Part shown: positions 45,345-54,725 of the stretch, piece by piece
How the letters are laid out: every line of letters starts with the position of its first letter
Numbering within the stretch: position 1 is the stretch's first letter
Assembly: GCF_001592285.1 (NCBI RefSeq)
Contig: NZ_BCWQ01000008.1
Span: 148,715 to 212,714, forward strand
From: Hydrogenophaga pseudoflava NBRC 102511
GTDB taxonomy: Bacteria; Pseudomonadota; Gammaproteobacteria; Burkholderiales; Burkholderiaceae_C
Length of the DNA: 64,000 bases
Direction of reading: 5' to 3'
Notes under the pieces: model-generated
Database searches by the model: none
Told to the model about the DNA's origin: nothing
The model's input: only the letters and a program-made list of their open reading frames with translations
Position numbers and translations under genes: made by a program

Positions 45345-46403
45345 TCAGGCCACCTTGCGCAGAAAGCCCTGCTGGCGTCCCGGTGCGTTGGGCGAGAAGC
45401 CGTTGGCGGCCAGGGTCTCTTCCACGGTGTCGTAGAACACGCCGATCTTCAGGATCTCGCGCGCCTGCTGGCCGGTGGCGATGGGGCGGCCGAACTCGTT
45501 GGCCATGCGCACCAGCTGCTGAATCTGCTGCACGGTGGTCATCTTCTCGGTGCGGCTCTGGTTCCAGAGGTTGTCCTCGATGCCGCAGCGCACGTGCAGG
45601 CCCATGGCCATGCCCATCATGTTGATCGGCAGGGTGTTGCGCATGCTGCTTTCCACCGTGAGCATGGTGCCGTCGGGGATGGCGCGCAGGAAGTTGGCCA
45701 GGTTGTAGATGTTGGGGGCGTCCATGCCGCCGCTGATGGCGACCCAGTTGCACACCAGCGGCCCCTTGTAGACGCCGCGGCGGATCAGGCGCTCGACGGT
45801 CTCGAAGCTGTTGAGGTTGTAGAACTGGAAGGCGCTCTGGATGCCGGCGGCGGACAGGCGCCTGACGTGTTCCTCGACGAAGCTGGGCGTGGAGGGCACC
45901 ACCATCTCCGTGTAGGCGCGGCGACCCTCGGGCGTGGCCATGGAGGTGCCGGCGATGTCGGCCTCTTCCATGTGTTCGGTCACGTTCATCTGGGTGGTGT
46001 TGACGGTCACGGTCACCTGGTCGGGCTTGGGCGTCAGCTCAGCCAGCATGTGGCGCGTGTCGTCGGACAGCCACTTGGCGATCTCGCCTTCGCCGACCGG
46101 CGCGAACGAGATCGATCCACCCACCTGGATCACCATCTCGGGCACGGCCTCTCGCACGCCGGCGATCAGCTCGTTGAACTTGGACAGGCGTTTGCTGCCC
46201 TTGCCGTCCAGCTCGCGCACGTGCAGGTGCAGCACGGTGGCGCCGGCGTTGTAGCAGTCCACGGCTTTCTGTACCTGCTCTTCCATGGTCACGGCGATGT
46301 CCTCGGGGAAGTCCGAAGGAATCCACTCGGGACCGTAGGGGGCGGCGGTGATGACCAGGGGTGGCTGGTTTTCCGGGAAGAGGTGGCCGTCGAGGAAGTT
46401 CAT
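45345..46403 (-). CDS. Beta-keto acid cleavage enzyme (BKACE, DUF849)
   Basis: This 352-residue BKACE-family protein condenses a beta-keto acid with acetyl-CoA to give acetoacetate and a new CoA ester. Zn-binding His residues are in VLHLHVRELDGKGS near residue 60 and in GLHVRCGIEDNLW near 272 (with Glu). NWVAISGGMDAP lies near 220. It shares an operon with a Bug receptor, a TauD-like dioxygenase and a quinone-oxidoreductase-like gene. The natural keto acid is unknown. Confidence 0.9.
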   Translation of the reverse strand: MNFLDGHLFPENQPPLVITAAPYGPEWIPSDFPEDIAVTMEEQVQKAVDCYNAGATVLHLHVRELDGKGSKRLSKFNELIAGVREAVPEMVIQVGGSISFAPVGEGEIAKWLSDDTRHMLAELTPKPDQVTVTVNTTQMNVTEHMEEADIAGTSMATPEGRRAYTEMVVPSTPSFVEEHVRRLSAAGIQSAFQFYNLNSFETVERLIRRGVYKGPLVCNWVAISGGMDAPNIYNLANFLRAIPDGTMLTVESSMRNTLPINMMGMAMGLHVRCGIEDNLWNQSRTEKMTTVQQIQQLVRMANEFGRPIATGQQAREILKIGVFYDTVEETLAANGFSPNAPGRQQGFLRKVA

Positions 46404-46433
46404 GAGGTGTCTCCTGGGTCAGTGAATGGGGGG

Positions 46434-47282
46434 TCAGAACGTGGGCGTGCCGATGATTCCGGCGCGCTCCATCTTTCGGTGGCAGGGCGGGTAGTCCATC
46501 ACAGCGTAGTGCTGGGTGGACCGGTTGTCCCAGATGGCGACGCTGTTGGGCTGCCAGCGCCAGCGCACCTGGTACTCGGGAATCGCGGCCTGGCTGATCA
46601 GGTACTGCAGCAGGGCCGAGCTGCCCTGGGTGAAGTCCTGGCCATAGCGCACGTTCTCGGGCGTGTGGTAGTTGGTGAAGTGGGTGGTGAAGCCGTTGAC
46701 GAACAGCACCTTCTCGCCGGTCTCGGGATGGGTGCGCACCACCGGGTGCTCGGCGTCGGGGAACTGGGCCTTGAGCGCCAGGCGTTTTTCGACGGGCATG
46801 GCGGCGCCGAAGCTGAATTCGATGCTGTGGCGCGCGCGCAGGCCGGCGATCTGCTGCTTGACCGGCTCGGGCAGCCGCTCGTAGGCCAGCGCCATGTTGG
46901 CCCACATGGTGTCGCCGCCCACCGGCGGGCATTCCACACAGCGCAGCACGCAGCCCATGGGCGGCACCTCGCGCCAGGTGGCGTCGGTGTGCCACGAGTT
47001 CTCGTAGCGGTCGTTGGGCGCGTCGGGCGTCTTGTAGATTCGCACCAGGCCCGGGTGTTCCGGGTCGCTGCCGGCCACCGGGTGGTCTTCCAGCTCGCCG
47101 AAGCGGCGCGCGAAGGCCACGTGGTCGGCGCGCGAAATGTCCTGGTCGCGCAGGAACAGCACCTTGTGCCTGAGCAGCGCGGCCTTCATCTCCTCGTACA
47201 GCGCGTTGTCGCGCGCCGCATCGGCCAGGCTCACGCCGCTGACTTCCGCGCCGATGGCGCAGGTGAGTTGCTCGATCTTCAT
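46434..47282 (-). CDS. TauD/TfdA-family 2-oxoglutarate dioxygenase
   Basis: This 282-residue Fe(II)/2-oxoglutarate oxygenase has the metal-binding motif NSWHTDATWREVPP near residue 98 and the distal His in STQHYAVMDY near 260 (followed by the 2-oxoglutarate Arg near 270). The family includes taurine dioxygenase (releases sulfite) and TfdA (cleaves aryloxyacetates). It is the second gene of the AraC-linked operon. Substrate unknown, but see the sulfonate hypothesis. Confidence 0.9.
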   Translation of the reverse strand: MKIEQLTCAIGAEVSGVSLADAARDNALYEEMKAALLRHKVLFLRDQDISRADHVAFARRFGELEDHPVAGSDPEHPGLVRIYKTPDAPNDRYENSWHTDATWREVPPMGCVLRCVECPPVGGDTMWANMALAYERLPEPVKQQIAGLRARHSIEFSFGAAMPVEKRLALKAQFPDAEHPVVRTHPETGEKVLFVNGFTTHFTNYHTPENVRYGQDFTQGSSALLQYLISQAAIPEYQVRWRWQPNSVAIWDNRSTQHYAVMDYPPCHRKMERAGIIGTPTF

Positions 47283-47302
47283 GGGGTGTCTCCTCGGGCG
47301 GT

Positions 47303-48283
47303 TCAGATCACGAACACCGACGAACCGGTGGTCTTGCGCGACTCCAGGTCGCGGTGCGCCTGCTGCGCATCGCCGAGTGCGTAGCGCTGGTGGATGTCGA
47401 TGCGGATGCGGCCGGCCGCCACGTGGCCGAACACTTCGGCGGCGAGTTCGGCCTTCTCGGCCGGGTCGGCGATGTAGTCGGCCAGGGCCGGGCGCGTGAG
47501 GTAGAGCGAGCCCTTCATGGCCAGCAGGTTGGGGTTGAAGCCCTCGATGGGGCCGCTGGCCGTGCCCACGCAGACCATCAGCCCGCGGCGCCTGAGCGAG
47601 TCCAGCGAGGCCATGAAGGTGCTCTTGCCGACGCTGTCGAACACCACATCCACGCCCTTGCCACCGGTGAGTGCCTTCACCCGCGTGGCCACGTCCTCGT
47701 GGCTGTAGTTGATGGTGTGGGTGCAGCCGTGGGCGCGGGCCATTTCGGCCTTGGCGTCGGTGGACACGGTGCCGATCACGGTGATGCCCAGCAGCTTCGC
47801 CCACTGCGAGACGATCAGGCCCACGCCGCCGGCCGCCGCGTGCAGCAGCAGCGTGTCGCCGGCCTGGAAGGGGTGGATGCGGCGCATCAGGTAGGCCGAG
47901 GTCAGGCCGCGCATGGTCATGGCGGCGGCGGTCTCGAAGCCGATGCCGTCGGGCAGCTTGATGAGCGGTGCCGCGGCGATGAGGCGCTCGGTGGCGTAGG
48001 CGCCCAGGGTGTTGAGGAAGCCGGTGTAGGTGACGCGGTCGCCCACGGCGACGTTGCTCACATCGGGGCCGACGGCCTCGACCACACCCGCCGCCTCCAC
48101 GCCCATGCCGGCGGGCAGGGGCATGGGGTAGGTGCCGTTGCGGAAGTAGGTGTCGGCGTAGTTCAGGCCGACGGCGGCGTGGCGCAGGCGGACCTGGCCC
48201 GGGCCTGGGTCGCCCACCTCGACCTGTTCGATCTCCAGCACCTCGGGGCCGCCGGTGCGGTGCATGCGGATGGCAGTGGCCAT
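47303..48283 (-). CDS. Quinone oxidoreductase (Qor, zinc-free MDR)
   Basis: This 326-residue medium-chain reductase has VGLNYADTYFRNGTYPMPLP near residue 38, GMGVEAAGVVEAVGPDVS near 58, and the NADPH site AAAGGVGLIVSQWAKLLG near 150. It has no Zn ligands, as expected for Qor. It heads the five-gene operon. The promoter region upstream (48284-48401) carries the shared AraC-type operator. Confidence 0.92.
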   Translation of the reverse strand: MATAIRMHRTGGPEVLEIEQVEVGDPGPGQVRLRHAAVGLNYADTYFRNGTYPMPLPAGMGVEAAGVVEAVGPDVSNVAVGDRVTYTGFLNTLGAYATERLIAAAPLIKLPDGIGFETAAAMTMRGLTSAYLMRRIHPFQAGDTLLLHAAAGGVGLIVSQWAKLLGITVIGTVSTDAKAEMARAHGCTHTINYSHEDVATRVKALTGGKGVDVVFDSVGKSTFMASLDSLRRRGLMVCVGTASGPIEGFNPNLLAMKGSLYLTRPALADYIADPAEKAELAAEVFGHVAAGRIRIDIHQRYALGDAQQAHRDLESRKTTGSSVFVI

Positions 48284-48336
48284 GGGGGTGTCTCCTTCGT
48301 GCGTTCGGGGTACCGGGTGTCCGGACCATGGAACGC

Positions 48337-48400
48337 ATCGTAGGAATCACCGCCAGTCAGTGCTTGTCAAACTGGGACATTGATTTGCGAATGTGGGACA
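48337..48400 (-). promoter_or_regulatory. AraC-type operator and promoter of the qor operon
   Basis: Reading on the minus strand, two direct repeats TGTCCCA (48400-48394 and 48379-48373) start 21 bp apart. GTTTGACAAGCAC follows the second, and TACGAT (48342-48337) follows 17 bases after CAC. The same arrangement, with most bases identical, is present at 49446-49509 ahead of the tctC gene. The layout fits an AraC site overlapping the -35 region (class II activation). The qor start is 54 bp after the -10. Confidence 0.75.
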
Positions 48401-48401
48401 G

Positions 48402-49442
48402 TCAGGGTTGACCCTGACGCACCGCCGCTTTCGCTTTTTCCTGCGCGCGCCAGGCGGTGACGCTGCAGCCGAAGGTGTGGCGGAACCAGTGCGAAAACGC
48501 CGCCGGCGCGGCGAAGCCCAGCAGCTGCGCCACCTCGGACAGCGGCAGGTCGCTGTCCTGCACCTGGCGCAGCACGAGTTCGGAACGCACCGCCTGCAGC
48601 AGCGTGGCGAAGCTCTCGCCCTCGCGCGCCAGGTGGCGGTGGATGGTGCGGCGGTCCACGCCCAGGTGCTGCGCCACCTGCTGCGAGGTGCAGCGCCCGC
48701 CTGGCAGCAGCGCGGCCACCAGTTGCTGCACCGTGGCCTTGGTGCTCTGGTGGCGGCCCGAGAGCGCGCGGTCCAGGTACTGGCGGGCGAAGCGCGCCAT
48801 CTCGGGGTTGTTGCCGGGCAGCGGGGTCTGCAGGTCGGCGGCGGTGCAGACGATGCCGTTGAACTCGCTGTTGAAGTCCACCGAGGTGCCGAAGAAGGCC
48901 TTGTGCGCCTTCGCGTCCTTCGGCGGCCGGTGCTTGAAGCACACGCGCACCGGCTTCCACGGCCCGCCCAGCAGCTCGCGCACGATGCGGTACATCACGC
49001 CCACCGCCAGCTCCATCGACTGGCGCGTGCTGGCCGACTGCTCGACCAGCAGCTCCTCGCGGATGATCACCAACGGCCCGTGGTCCTCCACCCGCGTGAG
49101 CAGCGAGGCGTTGAGCAGGCGCAGGTAGCGGCACAGCGTGTCCAGCGCGGCGCGCGCGGTGGGCTCCTCCTTGAGCACCAGGCTGATCGGGCCGAGGTTG
49201 GCCAGGTGGCGCCGCGCCGCCATGCGCAGGCCGAAGTCGTCCACGCCGCTGGCCTGCGCGCTGTCTTCCAGCAGCGCCCGCACCGCCGCTGCGCTCAGCG
49301 GCGTTTCGGGATCGTCCAGCGCCCGTGGCGAGAGTCCGGCCTTGCGCAGCAGGGCGCGCGCATCCAGCCCCAGCGACTGCGCCAGCTCGACGTAGCCGGA
49401 GAGGCTGGCGCTGCGCACCACGGGCACGTAGGGGTAATCCAT
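48402..49442 (-). CDS. AraC-family regulator with Arabinose_bd-type N-terminal domain
   Basis: This 346-residue regulator has an N-terminal ligand domain (about residues 1-210) and a C-terminal double HTH (ARCTSQQVAQHLGVDRRTIHR broken as QQVAQHLGVDRRTIHRHL near 265, and LSEVAQLLGFAAPAAFSHWF near 310). It belongs to the OruR/ArgR-like group. It lies between the two transcription units that share operators and is the obvious regulator of both. The regulator's own start is only 4 bp from the tctC-side repeats, so autorepression is likely. Confidence 0.9.
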   Translation of the reverse strand: MDYPYVPVVRSASLSGYVELAQSLGLDARALLRKAGLSPRALDDPETPLSAAAVRALLEDSAQASGVDDFGLRMAARRHLANLGPISLVLKEEPTARAALDTLCRYLRLLNASLLTRVEDHGPLVIIREELLVEQSASTRQSMELAVGVMYRIVRELLGGPWKPVRVCFKHRPPKDAKAHKAFFGTSVDFNSEFNGIVCTAADLQTPLPGNNPEMARFARQYLDRALSGRHQSTKATVQQLVAALLPGGRCTSQQVAQHLGVDRRTIHRHLAREGESFATLLQAVRSELVLRQVQDSDLPLSEVAQLLGFAAPAAFSHWFRHTFGCSVTAWRAQEKAKAAVRQGQP

Positions 49443-49445
49443 GAA

Positions 49446-49509
49446 TGTCCCAATTTCGAAAGTCGATGTCCCGATTGGACAAGCACAGTGGGGGGTGCAG
49501 GCCTAGGAT
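49446..49509 (+). promoter_or_regulatory. AraC-type operator and promoter of tctC-yeiH
   Basis: TGTCCCA (49446-49452) and TGTCCCG (49467-49473) start 21 bp apart. ATTGGACAAGCAC follows, then 17 bases and TAGGAT (49504-49509). It aligns base for base with the element at 48337-48400 upstream of qor, including the 17-base interval to the -10. Transcription should start near 49516. Confidence 0.78.
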
Positions 49510-49577
49510 TTGCCCCACGGTCCGACACCCGGGCCACGACAGGCCCGACGATGGCCTGCGCCACACTGGAGACATCC

Positions 49578-50558
49578 ATGAACGCCTTCCGCTTTTCGCC
49601 CCTGCGCCGCGCCGTGTGCGCTGCCGCCCTTGCCCTCACCCTGCCGGCCGCCATGGCCTGGACCGACAAGCCCGTGCGCATGCTGGTGCCCGCACCGGCC
49701 GGCGGCACCATGGACGTGGTGGCCCGCATCGTGGCCGACCAGCTCGCGGCCGACATCGGCCAGCCGGTGGTGGTGGAGAACAAGCCGGGCGCCGGCGGCG
49801 CCATCGCGGTGCAGGCCATGCTGGCCGCGCCGCCCGACGGCCACACCATCATGATGACGGCGAGCAACATCCTCACCGAGATCCCGCACGTCATGAAGAC
49901 GGCCTTCGACCCGCTCAAGGACGTCAAGCCGGTGACCGCCATCGCCCGCGCCACCATGGTCATGGTGGGGGCACCCACCGTGCCGGCCAAGGACGTCAAG
50001 GGTGTGGTGGCCTGGGTCAAGGCCAACCCCGGCAAGGTCAGCTTCGCGTCGTACAGCACGGGCACCAGCTCGCACTACGCCGGCATGATCCTGAACCAGA
50101 AGGCCGGGCTGGACATGCAGCACGTGCCCTTCGCGGGCTCGCCGCCCGCGCTGGCACAGCTCATGGGTGGCCAGGTGCCGCTGATGTTCGACGGCATGGC
50201 GACGTCCAAGAAGATGATCGAGGCCGGCAAGATCCAGGCCTTCGGCGTCGCCGGGAAAAAGCGCTCACCGCACCTGCCCAACGTGCCCACCATGGCCGAA
50301 CAGGGTTACCCCGACCTCGACTTCACCAACTGGGTCGGCATCATCGTGGCCAGCAGCGTGCCACCTGCCCTGGTGCAGAAGATCAACGCGGCGGTGGACA
50401 AGAGCGCCGCCTCGCCCAAGGTGCGCGACCGCCTGCTGGGTGCGGGCTTCGATGCGGGCGGCGACGAGACCGCCGAGCAGATGGCGCAGTCGCTGCGCGC
50501 CGACTTCGAGCGCAATGCGGCCATCGTCAAGGCCTTCGACATCAAGCTCAACCAGTGA
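49578..50558 (+). CDS. TTT transporter substrate-binding protein (Bug)
   Basis: This 326-residue periplasmic protein has a signal peptide (AVCAAALALTLPAAMA, residues 12-27). Bug motifs are MLVPAPAGGTMDVVARIVADQL near 36, NKPGAGGAIAVQAM near 68, and VPFAGSPPALAQLMGGQVPLM near 183. It is similar in layout to the Bug protein at 44289 but is not a recent copy. The predicted AraC promoter lies just upstream and yeiH follows by 16 bp. Confidence 0.92.
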   Translation: MNAFRFSPLRRAVCAAALALTLPAAMAWTDKPVRMLVPAPAGGTMDVVARIVADQLAADIGQPVVVENKPGAGGAIAVQAMLAAPPDGHTIMMTASNILTEIPHVMKTAFDPLKDVKPVTAIARATMVMVGAPTVPAKDVKGVVAWVKANPGKVSFASYSTGTSSHYAGMILNQKAGLDMQHVPFAGSPPALAQLMGGQVPLMFDGMATSKKMIEAGKIQAFGVAGKKRSPHLPNVPTMAEQGYPDLDFTNWVGIIVASSVPPALVQKINAAVDKSAASPKVRDRLLGAGFDAGGDETAEQMAQSLRADFERNAAIVKAFDIKLNQ

Positions 50559-50574
50559 GCCCCTGGTGCTGACA

Positions 50575-51609
50575 ATGAGCACGTTCCTCGCGCCTGCACA
50601 CTGGCCCCGGCTGCGCACCCACGCGGCCGAGCTGGCCCCAGGCATCACCCTCAGCGCCGTGGTGGCGGTGGCCGCCATGGCGCTGGGCGCCCACTACGGC
50701 GCGCCGGTGATGCTGTTCGCGCTGCTGCTGGGCATGGCGCTGAACTTCCTCTCCACCGAAGGCAAGGCCGGCCCTGGCATCCAGTTCACCGCGCGCACCC
50801 TGCTGCGCCTGGGCGTGGCCCTGCTGGGGCTGCGCATCACGGTGGCGCAGGTGGCGGCGTTGGGCTGGTCGCCGGTGCTGATGGTGCTGGTCTCGGTGGC
50901 CGCGACGATTGCGGTGGGCATGGTGCTGGCGCGGCTGATGGGGTTCCGCCTGTTCTTCGGCCTGCTCACTGGTGGTGCGGTGGCGATCTGCGGCGCGTCG
51001 GCGGCGCTGGCGCTGTCCGCCGCGATGCCCGCGCACCCGCTCAAGGAGCGCGCCACGCTGTTCACCGTGATCGGCGTGAGCACGCTCTCGACCCTGGCCA
51101 TGGTGCTCTACCCGATGCTCACCCACGCGCTGGACATGCCACCGGTGATGGCGGGCTTCTTCATCGGCGGCACCATCCACGACGTGGCCCAGGTGGTCGG
51201 CGCGGGCTACAGTCTCTCGCACGAGGCGGGCGACGCCGCCACCCTGGTCAAGCTGATGCGGGTGGCCATGCTGCTGCCGGTGATCGCGCTGGCCGCGGTG
51301 CTGGCGCGGCGCTACGAGCGCGAGCAGGGCGGCGATGCGCCGGCCGGTCCACGCCCACCGCTGCTGCCCTGGTTCGCGGTGGCCTTCGCGGTGCTGGTGC
51401 TGGTCAACAGCAGCGGCTGGCTGCCGGCGGCGCTGGTGCAGGCGGGGCAGGGCACGTCGCAGTTCCTGCTGGTGGCCTCGATGGCCGCCATCGGCATGAA
51501 GACCCAGCTGCGCGAGATCGTCACCGTGGGCTGGAAGCCGGTGGCGCTGATGGTGCTGGAGACCGCCTTTCTGGCAGCGCTGTTCTGGGGACTGCTGCAG
51601 CTGTCGTAG
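50575..51609 (+). CDS. YeiH-family (COG2855/SuyZ-type) putative sulfate/sulfite exporter
   Basis: This 344-residue inner-membrane protein with about ten helices belongs to the UPF0324/YeiH family, with signatures [13 protein letters not shown] near residue 45, [20 protein letters not shown] near 138 and [16 protein letters not shown] near 200. Family members beside sulfonate genes (SuyZ, TauZ) are thought to export sulfate or sulfite. It is co-transcribed with the Bug gene. The export role is inferred from the family. Confidence 0.88.
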   Translation: MSTFLAPAHWPRLRTHAAELAPGITLSAVVAVAAMALGAHYGAPVMLFALLLGMALNFLSTEGKAGPGIQFTARTLLRLGVALLGLRITVAQVAALGWSPVLMVLVSVAATIAVGMVLARLMGFRLFFGLLTGGAVAICGASAALALSAAMPAHPLKERATLFTVIGVSTLSTLAMVLYPMLTHALDMPPVMAGFFIGGTIHDVAQVVGAGYSLSHEAGDAATLVKLMRVAMLLPVIALAAVLARRYEREQGGDAPAGPRPPLLPWFAVAFAVLVLVNSSGWLPAALVQAGQGTSQFLLVASMAAIGMKTQLREIVTVGWKPVALMVLETAFLAALFWGLLQLS

Positions 51610-51665
51610 CCCGGTGCCGCGTACCCGGCCCACTACACTTCCGGGTTCACACGGAAGGGAACCCC

Positions 51666-52379
51666 ATGGGCGCGCAATGGAAAGCCAAACACAAGGACAT
51701 CGCGGCGAACGCGAAAGGCAAGCTGTTCGGCAAGCTGGTCAAGGACATCATCATTGCGGCCCGCAACGGCGCCGACCCCGCGGCCAACGCCCGCCTTCGC
51801 CTGGTGGTCGAACAGGCGCGCAAGGTGTCCATGCCCAAGGACACGCTGGAGCGCGCCATCAAGAAGGGGGCCGGCCTCACGGGTGAGGCGGTGCACTACG
51901 AACACGTGATCTACGAAGGCTTTGCGCCGCACCGCGTGCCGGTGATGGTGGAGTGCCTGACCGACAACGTGAACCGCACCGCGCCCGAGATGCGCGTGCT
52001 GTTCCGCAAGGGCCAGCTGGGCACCAGCGGCTCGGTGTCGTGGGACTTCGACCACGTGGGCATCATCGAAGCCGAAGCCACGAACAAGGACGCCGACGCC
52101 GAAGTGGCTGCCATCGAGGCCGGCGCGCAGGACTTCGAGCCCGCGGACGACGAGGGCGTGTGCGTGTTCCTCACCGACCCGACCGACCTCGACCTCGTGA
52201 GCCGTGCGCTGCCCGCCCAGGGCTTCACCGTGCTGTCGGCCAAGCTGGGCTACAAGCCCAAGAACCCGGTGGACCCGGCCAGCCTGAGCGCCGAGGCGCT
52301 GGAGGAGGTGGAGGCCTTTCTGGCGGCGCTGGACGAACACGACGACGTGCAGAACATCTTCGCCGGGCTGGACGGCTGA
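51666..52379 (+). CDS. YebC/PmpR family regulatory or translation protein
   Basis: This 237-residue YebC-type protein has [21 protein letters not shown] at the N-terminus (start deduced from the conserved beginning), [21 protein letters not shown] near residue 38 and [15 protein letters not shown] near 80. Members act as DNA-binding regulators or help ribosomes pass proline stretches. The start codon of the PLD gene overlaps its stop. Confidence 0.95.
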   Translation: MGAQWKAKHKDIAANAKGKLFGKLVKDIIIAARNGADPAANARLRLVVEQARKVSMPKDTLERAIKKGAGLTGEAVHYEHVIYEGFAPHRVPVMVECLTDNVNRTAPEMRVLFRKGQLGTSGSVSWDFDHVGIIEAEATNKDADAEVAAIEAGAQDFEPADDEGVCVFLTDPTDLDLVSRALPAQGFTVLSAKLGYKPKNPVDPASLSAEALEEVEAFLAALDEHDDVQNIFAGLDG

Positions 52380-53809
52380 TGATCTGGCGGCTCGTCCGGT
52401 GGACCGGCATCGCGCTGCTGGTGCTGCTGGTCGGTGTGCCGGTGGTGTTCGCCATCGCCTTCCTGGGCATCCAGGAGGCGAGCGAGCGCCAGTGGCTGGG
52501 CCAGGCGCCGCAGCACGCCGCCATCGACGTGCGCTCGCGCGAGCCGCACGCGGTGGCCCTGCTGGACGTGGGTTTCGACTCGCTGGCCGCGCGCCTGAAG
52601 CTGATTGAGGAAGCGAAGCAGTCCATCGAGCTGGAGTTCTTCATCTACGAACTCGACGAGTCCAGCCGCCTGATCAGCCAGGCGCTGGCGCGCAAGGCGG
52701 CGCAGGGTGTGAAAGTGCGCATCCTGGTGGATTTCGCGATGCCGGTGTTCAAGCTGGCGCCGCAGGTGGCGCGCACGCTGGAGCAGGCGGGCGTGCAGGT
52801 GCGCTACTACAACACCTCGGGCATCGCGCGCTTCTTCGCCATGCAGCACCGCACCCACCGCAAGCTGCTGGTGGTGGACCGGCAGAAGGCCATCATCGGC
52901 GGCCGCAACATCGGCAACGACTACTTCGACCTGTCCACCCACTACAACTTCCTCGACAGCGACCTGCTGATCCAGGGGCCGATCGCGGGCGCCATCGTCG
53001 ACAGCTTCGAGCTGTACTGGGCGTCGGACTGGGTGACCGAGCCCAAGGACATCGCGGTGGACGAGACCGATGCGCCCCGCATCAACCTGCTGGGCAACCG
53101 CACGGTGGCCGAAGAGCGCATCAGCGCCGAGCTGCGCCAGCACACCGCGGCGCCGCGGTTCAGCACCTGCCGCGACACGCACTTCGTCACCGACTACCCC
53201 GGCTCGGGCGTGGAGCGGCGCAAGGTCTACACGGCGATTGCCTCGCTGGTGCAGGAGGCGAAGCAGCACATCGTGGTCGAGAGCCCGTATCTGGTGCTGC
53301 GCGGCGATGGCGTCGCGCTGATGCAGGGGGTGCTTCAGCGCGGCGTGAAGCTGCAGTTCCTCACCAACACCCTGCGTTCCACCGACGCGTTTTACGCCGT
53401 GGCCAGCCTGGCCGATTCGCTGGACCGCTTCGCGCTGGTGAACCTCGAAGTCTGGGGCTACGACGGCCGGCCGCTGAAGCAGAACGCCCGCCCGCCCGCG
53501 TCCCAGCGCTGGGGCGTGCACGGCAAGCGCGCGGTGTTCGATGACCGCACCGTGGTGGTGGGCACCTACAACATGGACCCGCGCTCGGCCAACCTCAACT
53601 CGGAACTGATCGTGATCTGCCGCAACAACCCCGAACTGGCCGCGGCCATGACGACCAGCCTGAAGGCGCGGCTGTCGCAGTCGCGCGCCATCACCGGCGC
53701 GCCGGGCGCGCGCGGTTACGACGCGCTGATCGAGGGCGCGGACCCGGAAACCATCTTCCAGATGCGCATGGTCCGGCCCTTCGCCAGCTTCCTGGGCTTC
53801 CTGCTCTAG
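52379..53809 (+). CDS. Phospholipase D-family protein (cardiolipin synthase-like)
   Basis: This 476-residue protein has one N-terminal membrane helix (residues 6-27) and two HKD catalytic motifs: THRKLLVVDRQKAIIGGRN near residue 160 and VHGKRAVFDDRTVVVGTYN near 380. This matches the ClsC/YmdC-type group that makes or remodels cardiolipin. A secreted phospholipase is less likely without a cleavable signal. It begins within the yebC stop codon (TGATG). Confidence 0.9.
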   Translation: MIWRLVRWTGIALLVLLVGVPVVFAIAFLGIQEASERQWLGQAPQHAAIDVRSREPHAVALLDVGFDSLAARLKLIEEAKQSIELEFFIYELDESSRLISQALARKAAQGVKVRILVDFAMPVFKLAPQVARTLEQAGVQVRYYNTSGIARFFAMQHRTHRKLLVVDRQKAIIGGRNIGNDYFDLSTHYNFLDSDLLIQGPIAGAIVDSFELYWASDWVTEPKDIAVDETDAPRINLLGNRTVAEERISAELRQHTAAPRFSTCRDTHFVTDYPGSGVERRKVYTAIASLVQEAKQHIVVESPYLVLRGDGVALMQGVLQRGVKLQFLTNTLRSTDAFYAVASLADSLDRFALVNLEVWGYDGRPLKQNARPPASQRWGVHGKRAVFDDRTVVVGTYNMDPRSANLNSELIVICRNNPELAAAMTTSLKARLSQSRAITGAPGARGYDALIEGADPETIFQMRMVRPFASFLGFLL

Positions 53810-53816
53810 GCGTCGC

Positions 53817-54701
53817 TCAGGCCGTGGCGCGCTGCTCGCCCAGGCGGCCGTCGCGGAAATCGGCCAGCGCCTGGTAGATCTCGTCGGTGGTGTTCATCAC
53901 GAACGGGCCGTACTGGGCGATGGGTTCGTTCAGCGGCCGGCCGGCGATCAGCAGCACCCTGGCGTCGGCCGAGGCCTCGATGCGCACACCGTCGCTGGCC
54001 GGGTCGTTGGCCAGCAGCGCCATGCGCTGCACCGGCACCGCCGTGCCGTTCACGCTCACCTCGCCGCGGTAGACGTAGACGAAGGCGTTGTGCGTGCCCG
54101 GCAGCGCCTGCTCGAAGTGCGAGCCGGCGGCCAGGTGCAGGTCCAGGTACAGCGGCTGCGTGCCCTCGCGCGTCACCGCGCCGGTCACGCCGTGGCTTTC
54201 ACCGGCGATCACCGTCACCGCCACGCCTTCGGGCGTAGTGAACTGCGGCAGCTCGGCGTTCGAAAAGTCGCGGTACCAGGGCTGGCACAGCTTGTCGCGC
54301 GCGGGCAGGTTCAGCCAGAGCTGGAAGCCTTCCATCAGGCCTTCTTCCTGCTGCGGAATCTCGGAGTGGATCACGCCGTGGCCGGCGGTCATCCACTGCA
54401 CGCCGCCGTTTTCCAGCAGGCCTTCGTGGCCGGCGCTGTCGCGGTGCAGCATGCGGCCCGCGATCATGTAGGTCACGGTCTCGAAGCCGCGGTGCGGGTG
54501 GTCGGGGAAGCCGGCGATGTAGTCGTCGGCCTGGTCGCTGCCGAAGGCGTCGAGCATCAGGAACGGGTCCAGCCGGCGCTGCAGGTTTTGCGTCAGCACG
54601 CGGGTGAGCTTGACGCCCGCACCGTCGGAGGTGGGTATGCCGGCCACCAGCCGCTCGACGCGGCGGGGCTGCTGCAGGCGGGGGGTGAGGGTGGCGGTCA
54701 T
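53817..54701 (-). CDS. Pirin family protein
   Basis: This 294-residue bicupin shows the pirin metal motif FPDHPHRGFETVTYM near residue 65 with His residues, QWMTAGHGVIHSE near 108 and a second cupin at the C-terminus. Pirins bind iron; some have quercetinase activity or regulate pyruvate dehydrogenase. It lies 24 bp downstream of azoR on the same strand, so the two are probably co-transcribed. Confidence 0.94.
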   Translation of the reverse strand: MTATLTPRLQQPRRVERLVAGIPTSDGAGVKLTRVLTQNLQRRLDPFLMLDAFGSDQADDYIAGFPDHPHRGFETVTYMIAGRMLHRDSAGHEGLLENGGVQWMTAGHGVIHSEIPQQEEGLMEGFQLWLNLPARDKLCQPWYRDFSNAELPQFTTPEGVAVTVIAGESHGVTGAVTREGTQPLYLDLHLAAGSHFEQALPGTHNAFVYVYRGEVSVNGTAVPVQRMALLANDPASDGVRIEASADARVLLIAGRPLNEPIAQYGPFVMNTTDEIYQALADFRDGRLGEQRATA

Positions 54702-54725
54702 GGTGGTCTCCGTTGGGTTGAAGAT

